Source: Verrucomicrobiota bacterium (GTDB lineage Bacteria > Verrucomicrobiota > Verrucomicrobiia > Methylacidiphilales > Verrucolacustridaceae). From it: DNA of 12,922 nt. The position numbers and the translations under genes were made by a program. This document shows, piece after piece, positions 1 through 7,186 of the stretch. The notes under the pieces are model-generated. The model saw only the letters and a program-made list of their open reading frames with translations. It searched no databases and was not told the origin of the DNA. Each line of letters opens with the position of its first letter. Positions within the stretch are counted from its first letter, which is position 1. The stretch is taken from positions 1-12,922 of the forward strand of contig RGTE01000022.1 of assembly GCA_010025475.1 (NCBI GenBank), written 5' to 3'.

Positions 1-777
1 CCCTCGCGGCAAAATGAACCATGCCAGAACCGCCGCACCCAACACCGCCCACAGCTGCAAAATTTGCACTAACATGGTCAATCCCAGTGCGAGACCTGCC
101 AACAGCAAACAGCCGTTTTCCCTTATTGAATTACCCCTTTCCTCCTCTTGACTGACCCCCAGACAAAAAAACCAGCCCGCCAGCGCGTACAAAAATATCA
201 CCAGAAGAGTCGACCCGCCTTCCACGACCCGATTCCATAAGGGGGATGAACCCAAAAAGAACACCACTGCCAAAATCCCTGTTCCAATATCAAACTGATG
301 ATTGGCCCAAAAATAAACCAGCAAGGCCGAAATCACGACCAGGAATAGCTGAAATCCCAAAACCACAAGATCCGGAGGAAAGACACGAAAACCCTTGAGA
401 GCCTCGGAGGAGAGTTCGAAGCGCAAAAGATGGGTCAACATGCCCGCCTTAAACAAGCCCGCCAACGCGACGGGATAAAGCGGGGGTGTGAGGGTCTCTG
501 GGAAAGAAGTCACCGCGGGCGCTTGGGTGCCAAGATTCGAACGGACTTGCCAAAGGGCAAGGGGGCGGATCAACAACGTGGTGAACCCCTTCCCCTCGGC
601 CAACTGCCGCGCCTGCTGGGCTAGATCCATCGCCTCAAAGGTTCTTAATCCATTGAATTCCCGGATCCCGATGTAAGCACTGACCCCCACCACGAGGAGG
701 AAAAGGGCAACCCTCACCAGCCAGACGCGGATGGGTCCCGCTTCCACGCTGTATACCCAATCCTGCAATGAGCTCAT
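1..777 (-). CDS. Polytopic membrane protein, GT-C glycosyltransferase-like (partial, C-terminus beyond left edge)
   Basis: An open frame of 259 codons starts at ATG 777-775 and reaches the left edge without a stop, so only the N-terminal part is visible. Seen: a short cytosolic-looking N-terminus, a first membrane segment at about residues 18-38, a polar loop with a MDLAQQARQLAEGKGF motif (residues 50-65) and TPPLYP (97-102), then hydrophobic segments at about 136-156, 166-180, 188-207 and 224-256. In the ArnT/PMT-like GT-C superfamily, an acidic residue in the first periplasmic loop, the pattern A-x-x-L-A-x-G-x-G-F and a PPLYP stretch are common. Those enzymes move sugars from polyprenyl-phosphate donors onto lipids or proteins outside the cytoplasm. 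The usual DE pair is reduced to a single D51 here, so the activity is uncertain. The ATG overlaps the stop of the response regulator gene (ATGA), so translation is probably coupled and the gene is part of the corA-kinase-regulator operon. Confidence 0.6.
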   Translation of the reverse strand, partial: MSSLQDWVYSVEAGPIRVWLVRVALFLLVVGVSAYIGIREFNGLRTFEAMDLAQQARQLAEGKGFTTLLIRPLALWQVRSNLGTQAPAVTSFPETLTPPLYPVALAGLFKAGMLTHLLRFELSSEALKGFRVFPPDLVVLGFQLFLVVISALLVYFWANHQFDIGTGILAVVFFLGSSPLWNRVVEGGSTLLVIFLYALAGWFFCLGVSQEEERGNSIRENGCLLLAGLALGLTMLVQILQLWAVLGAAVLAWFILPRG

Positions 778-2138
778 TTTGATCCCTTTCTTGTGTCGGA
801 AAGTTTACGGTGGAGCGTTCGTCGGCTGATTCCAAGAAGTTTTGCCGCCTCGGTGATGTTGTCCCCCGTCTTCCGTAAGGCCGATTCGATGACTTGCCTT
901 TCCAAGACTTCCAATTGAAAGGTGCCTCCTCTGCCCCCCGCCGTTTCCTCCCGCTTGCCGCCATCCCGTACCGATTGGGGCAGATCCTTGGCCTCAATCT
1001 CCTTCCCCCTGGCAAGAACCACCCCGTGCTCGATGGCCGTTCGTAATTCCCGCACGTTTCCCGGCCACCCATATCCCTGCAATACGTGCATGGCCTGCGG
1101 CGAGATCCTTAGGTCCCCCTTGGCGTTCTCCCGGGCGTACTCCTGACGGAAATGCTCGGCCAAAATCGGGATGTCCTCCGGTCTTTCCCGCAAGGCAGGC
1201 AAGGCGATTTGGACCACCCGAATTCGAAAAAACAAGTCCTCCCGGAATTTCCCCTCCTTCACCATCGCCTCCAGGTTCCGGTGGGTGGCGGTCACCAGCC
1301 TCACGTCCACCTCGATGGTTTTGTTGCCCCCGACTCGTTCGATCGTTCTTTCCCCAAGGGCCCTTAGAAGTTTTACCTGGGTGACCGCGTCAATCTCCCC
1401 GATCTCATCCAAAAAGAGAGTGCCCCCATCCGCCTGCTCAAATCGTCCGATTCTTCGCTCCACCGCCCCGGTGAAAGCCCCTTTTTCATGCCCAAAAAGC
1501 TCGCTTTCCAGAAGCTGCGGGGAAAGCGCTGCGCAGTGCACCGCCACGAAAGGCCCCTGCCGCCGCGGACTCAACCCGTGGATCGCCCGCGCCACCATCT
1601 CCTTCCCCGTCCCGCTCTCCCCTTCCACCAGCACATTGGCCCGCGAGTCCGCCACTTGCCTCACCTTGCTCAGAACCTCCTGCATCACCGGCGAGGTCCC
1701 GAGGATTTTTTCCAGGCCATAGGATCGGTCCAACTCCTGGCGAAGCTTCACATTCTCCTCTTCTACCCTTGCCGCCCGCACCGCCCTCCGCAGCAGAATC
1801 TGCACCCGCTCCAAGTCCAGCGGCTTCGTCACATAGTCATACGCTCCCTTGCGCATCGCCTCCACCGCACTTTCCACAGATCCGTATGCAGTCATTACCA
1901 CACACGGCGGCCGGGCTGCCGTTTTCAGGCAGCGTTCCAACACATTCAAGCCGCTTTCATGCCCCAACCGCAGGTCCGTCAGGACCGCATCCATTTTCTC
2001 TGCCGCGAGCAACTTCTCCGCCGCTCCCAGGTCCGCCGCCGTGAAAATTTCAAAGTGATCCTCCAGCACCCGCCGCAACGCCTCGCGGGTGTTCTTTTCA
2101 TCATCCACGATCAGCAGGCTGGGCTTGGTTCCACTCAT
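774..2138 (-). CDS. NtrC-family sigma-54-dependent response regulator
   Basis: A 454-residue protein with the full three-domain plan. The receiver domain (about 5-120) has the acidic pair D12-D13, the phospho-acceptor D55 in LTDLRLG, T83 and K105. The AAA+ domain (about 145-375) has Walker A GESGTGKE (173-180), the sigma-54 contact loop GAFTGA (220-225), Walker B GGTLFLDEIGE (238-248, D244-E245) and an LFFRI arginine-finger region. A Fis-type helix-turn-helix lies at NITEAAKLLGISRRTLHRKL (427-446). The family activates sigma-54 RNA polymerase when phosphorylated by a partner kinase, here almost certainly the product of the gene just upstream, whose stop overlaps this ATG (ATGA, 2135-2138). 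Oddity: the segment normally read as VNCAAL is VHCAAL (H201, codon 1536-1538), at the place of PspF N64. The target genes are unknown; the co-transcribed membrane protein or the operon itself are candidates. Confidence 0.95.
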   Translation of the reverse strand: MSGTKPSLLIVDDEKNTREALRRVLEDHFEIFTAADLGAAEKLLAAEKMDAVLTDLRLGHESGLNVLERCLKTAARPPCVVMTAYGSVESAVEAMRKGAYDYVTKPLDLERVQILLRRAVRAARVEEENVKLRQELDRSYGLEKILGTSPVMQEVLSKVRQVADSRANVLVEGESGTGKEMVARAIHGLSPRRQGPFVAVHCAALSPQLLESELFGHEKGAFTGAVERRIGRFEQADGGTLFLDEIGEIDAVTQVKLLRALGERTIERVGGNKTIEVDVRLVTATHRNLEAMVKEGKFREDLFFRIRVVQIALPALRERPEDIPILAEHFRQEYARENAKGDLRISPQAMHVLQGYGWPGNVRELRTAIEHGVVLARGKEIEAKDLPQSVRDGGKREETAGGRGGTFQLEVLERQVIESALRKTGDNITEAAKLLGISRRTLHRKLSDTRKGSK

Positions 2139-3298
2139 GGTCCCCCCGAGGCTTTCGCCTCCAGCAGATGCACCCGCCTTTCGGAAAAGGGCAGGCGAAA
2201 CCTCGCCGTCGTCCCCTTGCCCGGCACGCTCTGCAGCTGCAGCTCACCCCCGTGCTCCCGCGCAATCCGCTGCACGATCATCAGTCCCAACCCCGTGCCG
2301 CCGTGCTTGGTGGTGTAAAACGGCTGCCCTAGGTGCGGAAGATCCTCCGGACGGATGCCGGGGCCGTTGTCCCGGAACTCCCACACCGCAAAATCCCCTT
2401 CCCGGCGCAACGTAATCCGGACCAGCCCCTGCTCTCCTGCCGCCTGCATGGCGTTGCGCCCCAGGTTGTAAATCGCCTGTTGCACCTGCTCCCGGTCCAT
2501 CGGTACCGGCCCAAGACCCGGAACCACCTCCTTCTCCACCAGAATTTTCCGGTCCTGCAGCTCCGCTTTCAGCGGCGACAACCCCTCCTCCAAAACCCGC
2601 TCGGCTGATTCGGGAAGTTTCTGGGCCGTCTGCGGCCGCAGAGCCCGCAAAAATCGTGCAATCAACCCGTCCAACCGCCGCACTTCCTGCCGACAAACTT
2701 CCAGCGACTGCCGCACCTTGTCCGCCGGTTTTCCCGCCATCTCGCGCAGATCTTTGTCCATTACCTGCAGCTGCAGATGTATGCTATTCAGCGGATTTCC
2801 GATTTCGTGGGCCACCTCCGCCGCCAACAACGTCAACGCCTCCGCCCGGCCCGTCTCCACGGCCGACTTCGCCTCCACCCGCTCCCGCGTCGCATCGTGG
2901 AACACCGCCACGTGCCGCGGTCCCTCCCCGTCTTCCTCCTCGAGCGGCACCAGCGCGTACTGCAGGATCCGGAACTCCGGATAACTCACTTCCAGCGAGC
3001 CCGAGGAGGATTTCCTCTCCTGTAAAAGACTCTTCCAGTCCGGACCCCGCAGGCTCCGGCTCAGCAGCCACGTGCCAGGCTCAATCGCATCCGGGAGATT
3101 CAACAACCTTTCCGCCGCCCGGTTCCAGTAAACCAACCGCCCCTCGCCGTCCAACACCGTCACCCCCTCCTGCAGGGTGTTGAACAAAGTTTCCAAAAAA
3201 CCCTTTTCTTCCGCCAATCGCGTCAGATGGGTCTGCAGCTCCGCCGGCTCCACCCGAGGCGCCCGCTCCAACAGTTTTTCCAGGAAGGAGGCCTTCAT
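2135..3298 (-). CDS. Soluble PAS-domain sensor histidine kinase, NtrB-like
   Basis: A 387-residue kinase with no signal peptide or membrane segment, so it should sense a cytoplasmic cue. A short helical N-terminus (1-35) leads into a PAS domain (about 36-140, with the typical LQEGVTVLDGEGRLVYWNRAA stretch at 42-62). The HisKA dimerisation helix carries the phospho-acceptor H164 in EVAHEIGNPLNSI. The ATPase domain shows the N box around N282 (NLGRNAMQAAGE), G1 at DNGPGI (310-315), an F box at PFYTTK and G2 at GGTGLGL (333-339). The layout is that of NtrB/AtoS-type kinases that pair with NtrC-type regulators, and the regulator gene follows with an ATGA overlap. The start is ATG 3298-3296, with an AGAGG about 10 bases upstream. 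It lies only 16 bp after the corA stop, which suggests co-transcription. The ligand of the PAS domain cannot be told from the sequence. Confidence 0.94.
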   Translation of the reverse strand: MKASFLEKLLERAPRVEPAELQTHLTRLAEEKGFLETLFNTLQEGVTVLDGEGRLVYWNRAAERLLNLPDAIEPGTWLLSRSLRGPDWKSLLQERKSSSGSLEVSYPEFRILQYALVPLEEEDGEGPRHVAVFHDATRERVEAKSAVETGRAEALTLLAAEVAHEIGNPLNSIHLQLQVMDKDLREMAGKPADKVRQSLEVCRQEVRRLDGLIARFLRALRPQTAQKLPESAERVLEEGLSPLKAELQDRKILVEKEVVPGLGPVPMDREQVQQAIYNLGRNAMQAAGEQGLVRITLRREGDFAVWEFRDNGPGIRPEDLPHLGQPFYTTKHGGTGLGLMIVQRIAREHGGELQLQSVPGKGTTARFRLPFSERRVHLLEAKASGGP

Positions 3299-3314
3299 TC
3301 AAACCGTGCCTCTT

Positions 3315-4283
3315 TCAAAACCATTTTTTAAACTTCATCCACAACCCCATCCCCACCATCAGGACCAGGGTCAGGCCCATGAGAGTCAGGTAGGCATGCG
3401 GATGCTCCAGCTCGGGCATATGCCGAAAATTCATCCCGTACCAAGACCCCACCACCACCGGTGGAATGGTGATCGCGGTCAGGGCGGTCAGCACCTTGAT
3501 TCCCTCATTCGCCTCGTGGGCCGAACGATTGGTGTAAACATCGAAAGCCACCATCATCCGGTCATTGCAACCCTGCAACCGCTCATCGATTCGGTTGAGC
3601 GCATCCTGGACGTCACGGAAATAAGGCAACATCTGCGACCGGATCAGCTTCGATTCTCCCCGGGCCAATCGTGCAATCACTTCGCGCTGGGGCCGCAAGG
3701 TCTGTCGTAGGCTCGTCAGATGCCGTCTCGCCTGTAAGATCTGTTTGGAAAGATCCTCTTTTTCCCCGGACAACGCCTTCTCCTCGACCTCCTCCATCTC
3801 CGCCGTCAGCCCATCCATCACCGGTAAATAGGAATCCGCCAGGAAATCCAACAACTGATGAGCCAACCGGTCCGCCCCTTTCACTTGCGGCCCGATCCCT
3901 TTCATCAACCGATCCTTGATCAAGGTGATGCCGGGGATCGGCTCCCGGTGATAGGTGACCAGGAATTCCTTCCCCAAAAAAAGATTCAGTTCGGAAATCT
4001 TGGCCGTGGTGTCGCCGGTTCTTTCCGCGCTGTGCATGATCATGAACAGGTAATCCTCGTAATCCTCAATTTTTGGCAGTTCGCTCAGCGTCACACAGTC
4101 CTCAATCGCCAGGGGATGAAACTCAAACAACATCTCCAACACCTGCTTCGTTTCCTCCGGCGTCGGCGCCGTCAGGTCAATCCATTCGATCAGCCCCTTG
4201 TCCGCCCGAGCCAACCGCAAGGCCTCCCACTCCAGGTTGTGGCTGACCAGTTTCCCCTCGCTGAAAACAAAGGAGTCGATCAT
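3315..4283 (-). CDS. corA: CorA-family magnesium/cobalt channel
   Basis: A 322-residue protein of normal CorA length. A large N-terminal cytoplasmic alpha/beta domain with FHPLAIEDC (residues about 54-62) and a long helical stalk precede two C-terminal membrane segments. The family signature YGMNF (GMN at 283-285) closes the first membrane helix, followed by the loop RHMPELEHPHAY, a second helix (about 300-315) and the short basic tail KFKKWF. CorA proteins form pentameric channels that admit Mg2+ (also Co2+ or Ni2+) under membrane potential and close when cytoplasmic sites fill. The start is ATG 4283-4281 with a good purine-rich site (AGAGGAGAA) about 8 bases upstream. It is the first gene of the minus-strand group leading to the two-component system, and divergent from gpmI. 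Whether the kinase responds to Mg2+ is not shown by the sequence. Confidence 0.93.
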   Translation of the reverse strand: MIDSFVFSEGKLVSHNLEWEALRLARADKGLIEWIDLTAPTPEETKQVLEMLFEFHPLAIEDCVTLSELPKIEDYEDYLFMIMHSAERTGDTTAKISELNLFLGKEFLVTYHREPIPGITLIKDRLMKGIGPQVKGADRLAHQLLDFLADSYLPVMDGLTAEMEEVEEKALSGEKEDLSKQILQARRHLTSLRQTLRPQREVIARLARGESKLIRSQMLPYFRDVQDALNRIDERLQGCNDRMMVAFDVYTNRSAHEANEGIKVLTALTAITIPPVVVGSWYGMNFRHMPELEHPHAYLTLMGLTLVLMVGMGLWMKFKKWF

Positions 4284-4334
4284 TTAAGAATTCTCCTCTT
4301 TTTCCGTAAAAACCTCAACCCCCAACTCTTTGCC

Positions 4335-4363
4335 ATTCCAACACTTGCCCATCGTTGGGACAA
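4335..4363 (-). promoter_or_regulatory. Candidate sigma-70-like promoter for corA and the downstream operon
   Basis: On the minus strand TTGTCC (4363-4358) and TGGAAT (4340-4335) are separated by 17 bases. Each matches the consensus hexamer at four of six positions. Transcription would begin near 4328, giving a leader of roughly 45 bases to the corA ATG, which has a strong ribosome site. The match is weak and unsupported by anything but position in the 122-bp divergent spacer. Confidence 0.25.
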
Positions 4364-4405
4364 ATCGACTCTCGATTTTTCACCCCTCTGAGCTACTCTA
4401 TTAAG

Positions 4406-5908
4406 GTGTCCAAGCCAGTTCTTCTTCTCATTCGCGATGGTTGGGGCATTAATCCCGCCGGTAGGAACGGTGCAGAGAAGCAGGGCGACGCCACCCTCCT
4501 CGCCAAAACCCCTGTCCATGATCGTCTTTACAAGGTCTACCCATGGGGCCGTCTCCAACCCAGCGGCCTCAAGGTCGGACTCCCTGAGGGTCAGATGGGA
4601 AATTCGGAGGTCGGCCACCTGAACCTTGGCGCCGGTCGGATCGTTTATCAGGAACTCACCCGCATCAACCTCGCAATCGGCGATGCCTCCGGCAAGCGCC
4701 TCCACTTGATCGGACTCGTTTCCGACGGCGGTGTCCATTCCCACCTCGATCACCTCCTCGCCCTTCTCCGGATCGCCGGCCAATCCGGCTCCTCGGAACT
4801 CTTCGTCCACGCTATCACCGACGGGCGCGACGTCTCCCCCACCTCCGGCCGCGAATTCCTCCGAACCCTCGAGCAGGCCGTCGCCAAAATCCCCAAAGCC
4901 CGCGTGGCCACCGTCATCGGCCGTTATTACGCCATGGACCGCGACAAACGCTGGGAACGTGTCCAGCTCGCCCACGATCTTTTCCTCGAAGGCAAAGGCG
5001 CCGCCGGAACGTCCGGCGAGGCCGCCCTCGCTGCTTCCTACGCCGCCGGAGTCACCGACGAATTCGTTAAACCTTTCGTCCTCCCGGGTATCGCAACCCC
5101 GGTCATCCGGGATGGCGATGTTCTTTTCTTCTTCAACTTCCGGGCCGACCGCATGCGCCAGATCGTCCGCTCCCTTGCCGATCCCTCCTTCAACGAGTTC
5201 CCCATCACCCGCCGGCCCAAAACAAAAATTTTCACCCTTACCCCGTATGAGGCCGACTTCACCCGCCTCGGCATCCGCCATCTCTTCTCTCCCGTGGAGA
5301 TGAACGACCTCCTGGGTGAGGTCGTCGCCGCCCAGGGCCTGAAACAGGCCCGCATGGCCGAAACAGAGAAATATCCCCACGTCACCTACTTCTTCAATGG
5401 CGGCAAGGAGACTCCCAACCCCGGCGAGGAACGCATCATGGCTCCTTCCCCAAAAGTGGCCACCTACGACCTTCAGCCCGAGATGAGCGCCATTCCTCTC
5501 ACCGAAAAAGTTGTCGAGCGAATCGAAAAGGGTCTGGATGACTTGATTATCCTGAACTACGCCAATCCGGACATGGTCGGCCACACGGGTGTCCTCAACG
5601 CGGCCATCAAGGCCGTTGAGACCATTGATGCCTGCACCGGCCGCGTCCTCGATGCCCTCCTGAAAAAAGGCGGCAAGGCCCTGGTCACCGCCGACCACGG
5701 GAACTGCGAACAAATGCTTCAGAGAGACGGCTCTCCCCATACCGCCCACACCACCAACCTCGTCCACTGTCTCTACGTCGCGGCCGACTCCGGCAAATTT
5801 AAGGTGGCCGATGGCATCCTTGCCGATGTGGCCCCCACCCTTCTGGAGATGCTCGGCCTCGCCAAACCATCCGCCATGACAGGCTCGTCCCTGCTTCAAA
5901 AAAAGTAA
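4406..5908 (+). CDS. gpmI: 2,3-bisphosphoglycerate-independent phosphoglycerate mutase
   Basis: It interconverts 3- and 2-phosphoglycerate in glycolysis and gluconeogenesis in the cytosol, using two metal ions (usually Mn2+) and a phosphoserine intermediate. From GTG 4406 the product has 500 residues. The N-terminus VSKPVLLLIRDGWG begins where family members begin, whereas the longer frame from TTG 4355 adds 17 unconserved residues. Visible: metal ligand D11, catalytic S67 in GQMGNSEVGH (62-71), SDGGVHSH (106-113), GRYYAMDRDKRW, FFNFRADR, EKYPHVTYFFNGG, NYANPDMVGHTG and TADHGNCEQM with HTAHTTN. All metal and substrate motifs appear intact. Oddity: between AIGD (90-93) and LHLIGL (99-104) only about five residues remain, where the family usually has a helix. 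The gene is therefore about 17 residues shorter in that place. No strong ribosome site precedes the GTG. It is divergent from corA and followed after 50 bp by a small gene. Confidence 0.95.
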   Translation: MSKPVLLLIRDGWGINPAGRNGAEKQGDATLLAKTPVHDRLYKVYPWGRLQPSGLKVGLPEGQMGNSEVGHLNLGAGRIVYQELTRINLAIGDASGKRLHLIGLVSDGGVHSHLDHLLALLRIAGQSGSSELFVHAITDGRDVSPTSGREFLRTLEQAVAKIPKARVATVIGRYYAMDRDKRWERVQLAHDLFLEGKGAAGTSGEAALAASYAAGVTDEFVKPFVLPGIATPVIRDGDVLFFFNFRADRMRQIVRSLADPSFNEFPITRRPKTKIFTLTPYEADFTRLGIRHLFSPVEMNDLLGEVVAAQGLKQARMAETEKYPHVTYFFNGGKETPNPGEERIMAPSPKVATYDLQPEMSAIPLTEKVVERIEKGLDDLIILNYANPDMVGHTGVLNAAIKAVETIDACTGRVLDALLKKGGKALVTADHGNCEQMLQRDGSPHTAHTTNLVHCLYVAADSGKFKVADGILADVAPTLLEMLGLAKPSAMTGSSLLQKK

Positions 5909-5958
5909 GCGGTTATATTTCCAAGCCCAATCCTCATCCCAAACCACCGGGACACAAT

Positions 5959-6405
5959 TTGAAAAAAGTTAATCCTAAATCAAAAAGCGCACCGGCCTTG
6001 GCCATGACGGCCAACGAGATTCGCATCGAGCAGGCCGAGCGTCGCCTCTACGCCATCCTGGACCGGCAAACCCGCCTCATTGAGGGCCTCATGAAATCCA
6101 TCAAGACCGAAGATCTTGAGGAGGATCTCCAGAAAAATCTCAAGGAAACTAATGGCATGCTGGATGACTGCTTTTGGCAGTTTCTCGGCCCTCTCGAACC
6201 TGGCGACCGCGTCGTTTCCGCCTACGACAACAAGATGACCGAGGGGACCGTGATCAGCATCCAGAAGGAATCCGCCCACAAGGACTACGGGTCCGCGGTG
6301 GTTGAATTCCCGGCCGAGGAGCCCAGGACCATGGATGTCTGCGAGCTGGTCAAGGTCCGCGGCCCCGTCCTCCCCACCGATTCGGTCATTCCCGGGCCGA
6401 ATTAA
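5959..6405 (+). CDS. Conserved-looking small protein of unknown function (helical N-terminus, beta-barrel-like C-terminus)
   Basis: I do not recognise this 148-residue protein. The frame opens at TTG 5959; an alternative is ATG 6004, which gives 133 residues, and neither has a clear ribosome site, so the start is uncertain. The first 15 residues from TTG are basic and low in complexity. Residues about 17-75 are strongly charged and predicted helical (AERRLYAILDRQTRLIEG and EDLEEDLQKNL), possibly a coiled coil. Residues about 79-135 look like a small all-beta fold of SH3/KOW or Tudor type, with LEPGDRVVSAYDNKMTEGTV and later AVVEFPAE and CELVKVRG; this kind of fold often binds nucleic acid or ribosomal partners. 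No signal peptide or membrane segment is seen. It follows gpmI by 50 bp on the same strand and may share its transcript. It ends convergently with the HAD gene, the two stops sharing TTAA at 6402-6405. Confidence 0.7.
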   Translation: MKKVNPKSKSAPALAMTANEIRIEQAERRLYAILDRQTRLIEGLMKSIKTEDLEEDLQKNLKETNGMLDDCFWQFLGPLEPGDRVVSAYDNKMTEGTVISIQKESAHKDYGSAVVEFPAEEPRTMDVCELVKVRGPVLPTDSVIPGPN

Positions 6406-7100
6406 TTTTTGCTGATTTTTCCGGCAGGGCCACCGGCTCTCGCCATCCACCGAAACATCGGCACGGCCTCCTCAAAATAATACATTCCATCCATCCCCAT
6501 CTTTCCAAACTCCCCGTAGCCATGCCCGAGAAAGACCCCCTCCACTCCGGCGTTCCTTGCCGTCTGCAGATCCACCTCGCTGTCGCCGACAAACAGGTGC
6601 CTTCCCCGCGGGGCCCGTAGCTGACGGAACGCCTGTTGCAAAGGCCGCGGATCCGGCTTGCGGAATCCTTCCTCCCCGCTCACCACGGTCCGGATCCATC
6701 GCCCCCATCCCAGTTCCTCCACCAACGCTCTGGCCGCCCGCCCGTCCTTGTTCGTGCATAAGCCCAGCTTCCACCCTTTTTGGACCAGCCGCCTTAAGCC
6801 GTCATCTACCCCGGGAAACGATCTGGTGCCGCCCTTCGGGTTTTTTCGGTACTCCTCCAGATATTGCCGCGTCAGGATCCCCACCTCTTTCACCCCGGCT
6901 GATTCTCCTGTCAGTTTCCACGCCCGCTCGATCAACGTCCGTGGCCCCTTACCAATCAACTCGCGTGTATGTTCTTCGGAAATCACCTCTCGGCCGTGGC
7001 CTTGCAGCACCCTCCCCAAGGCCCGGGAAATATCCCCCAGGGAATCCGCCAGTGTTCCGTCCAAATCAAAAACCGCAAATCCGCTGAACGCTCGATCCAT
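6402..7100 (-). CDS. HAD-superfamily phosphatase, phosphoglycolate phosphatase-like
   Basis: A 232-residue HAD hydrolase with all four motifs: I, FDLDGTLADS with nucleophile D12 and acid/base D14; II, LCTNK with T116; III, FRKPDP with K148; IV, FVGDSEVDLQTA with D173 and D177. A helical cap (about 20-85) sits between motifs I and II, the subclass IA plan of Gph, PgmB and pyrophosphatase PpaX. The closest pattern is Gph, which dephosphorylates 2-phosphoglycolate formed by DNA repair or oxygenation reactions, but substrate cannot be set from motifs. I chose ATG 7100-7098 because the motif I strand follows at the usual distance. The frame continues upstream to GTG 7184, whose 28 extra residues are not HAD-like and come from the spacer. 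No strong ribosome site is seen. The gene lies 86 bp downstream of the pseudoprotease gene and may be the third member of that operon. Confidence 0.9.
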   Translation of the reverse strand: MDRAFSGFAVFDLDGTLADSLGDISRALGRVLQGHGREVISEEHTRELIGKGPRTLIERAWKLTGESAGVKEVGILTRQYLEEYRKNPKGGTRSFPGVDDGLRRLVQKGWKLGLCTNKDGRAARALVEELGWGRWIRTVVSGEEGFRKPDPRPLQQAFRQLRAPRGRHLFVGDSEVDLQTARNAGVEGVFLGHGYGEFGKMGMDGMYYFEEAVPMFRWMARAGGPAGKISKN

Positions 7101-7140
7101 GGGATGATTTCTTGGCTTCGTAGGCCTGCCGAAATCCGAA

Positions 7141-7154
7141 TTTCCAAATGGAAA
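7141..7154. repeat. Short inverted repeat in the pseudoprotease-HAD spacer
   Basis: TTTCCA and TGGAAA form a perfect 6-bp inverted repeat with a 2-bp centre. It is AT-rich, with no U-run that would make it a rho-independent terminator. It overlaps CGAATTTC (7137-7144), a word also present in the 12403-12422 heptamer array, so both spacers may hold remnants of the same repeat type. Confidence 0.4.
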
Positions 7155-7186
7155 ATCAAAATGGAAGGGTCCGCGCCACCCCACCC

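Noticed and set aside
1488..2318. A 276-codon plus-strand frame over the regulator/kinase junction.
   Set aside because: It is antisense to two proteins with full motif sets. The His/Arg/Pro-rich composition indicates a shadow frame.
4326..4340. A TGGCA...TTG pair on the minus strand upstream of corA resembling a sigma-54 promoter.
   Set aside because: The spacing between the GG and GC elements is off by one base and the -12 GC is missing, so it does not meet the strict sigma-54 pattern.
4355..4405. An upstream TTG start extending GpmI by 17 residues.
   Set aside because: The extra residues are unlike the family N-terminus, whereas GTG 4406 starts exactly at the SKPVLLLIRDGWG core.
4280..5947. 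A 555-codon open frame antisense to gpmI.
   Set aside because: It covers a gene with complete GpmI motifs. Its product is Gly/Asp/Glu/Val-rich in the way typical of the antisense frame of GC-rich genes and has no recognisable domain.
7101..7184. An N-terminal extension of the HAD protein from GTG 7184.
   Set aside because: The 28 extra residues come from the AT-rich spacer with an inverted repeat and do not resemble HAD proteins. ATG 7100 gives the usual distance to motif I.
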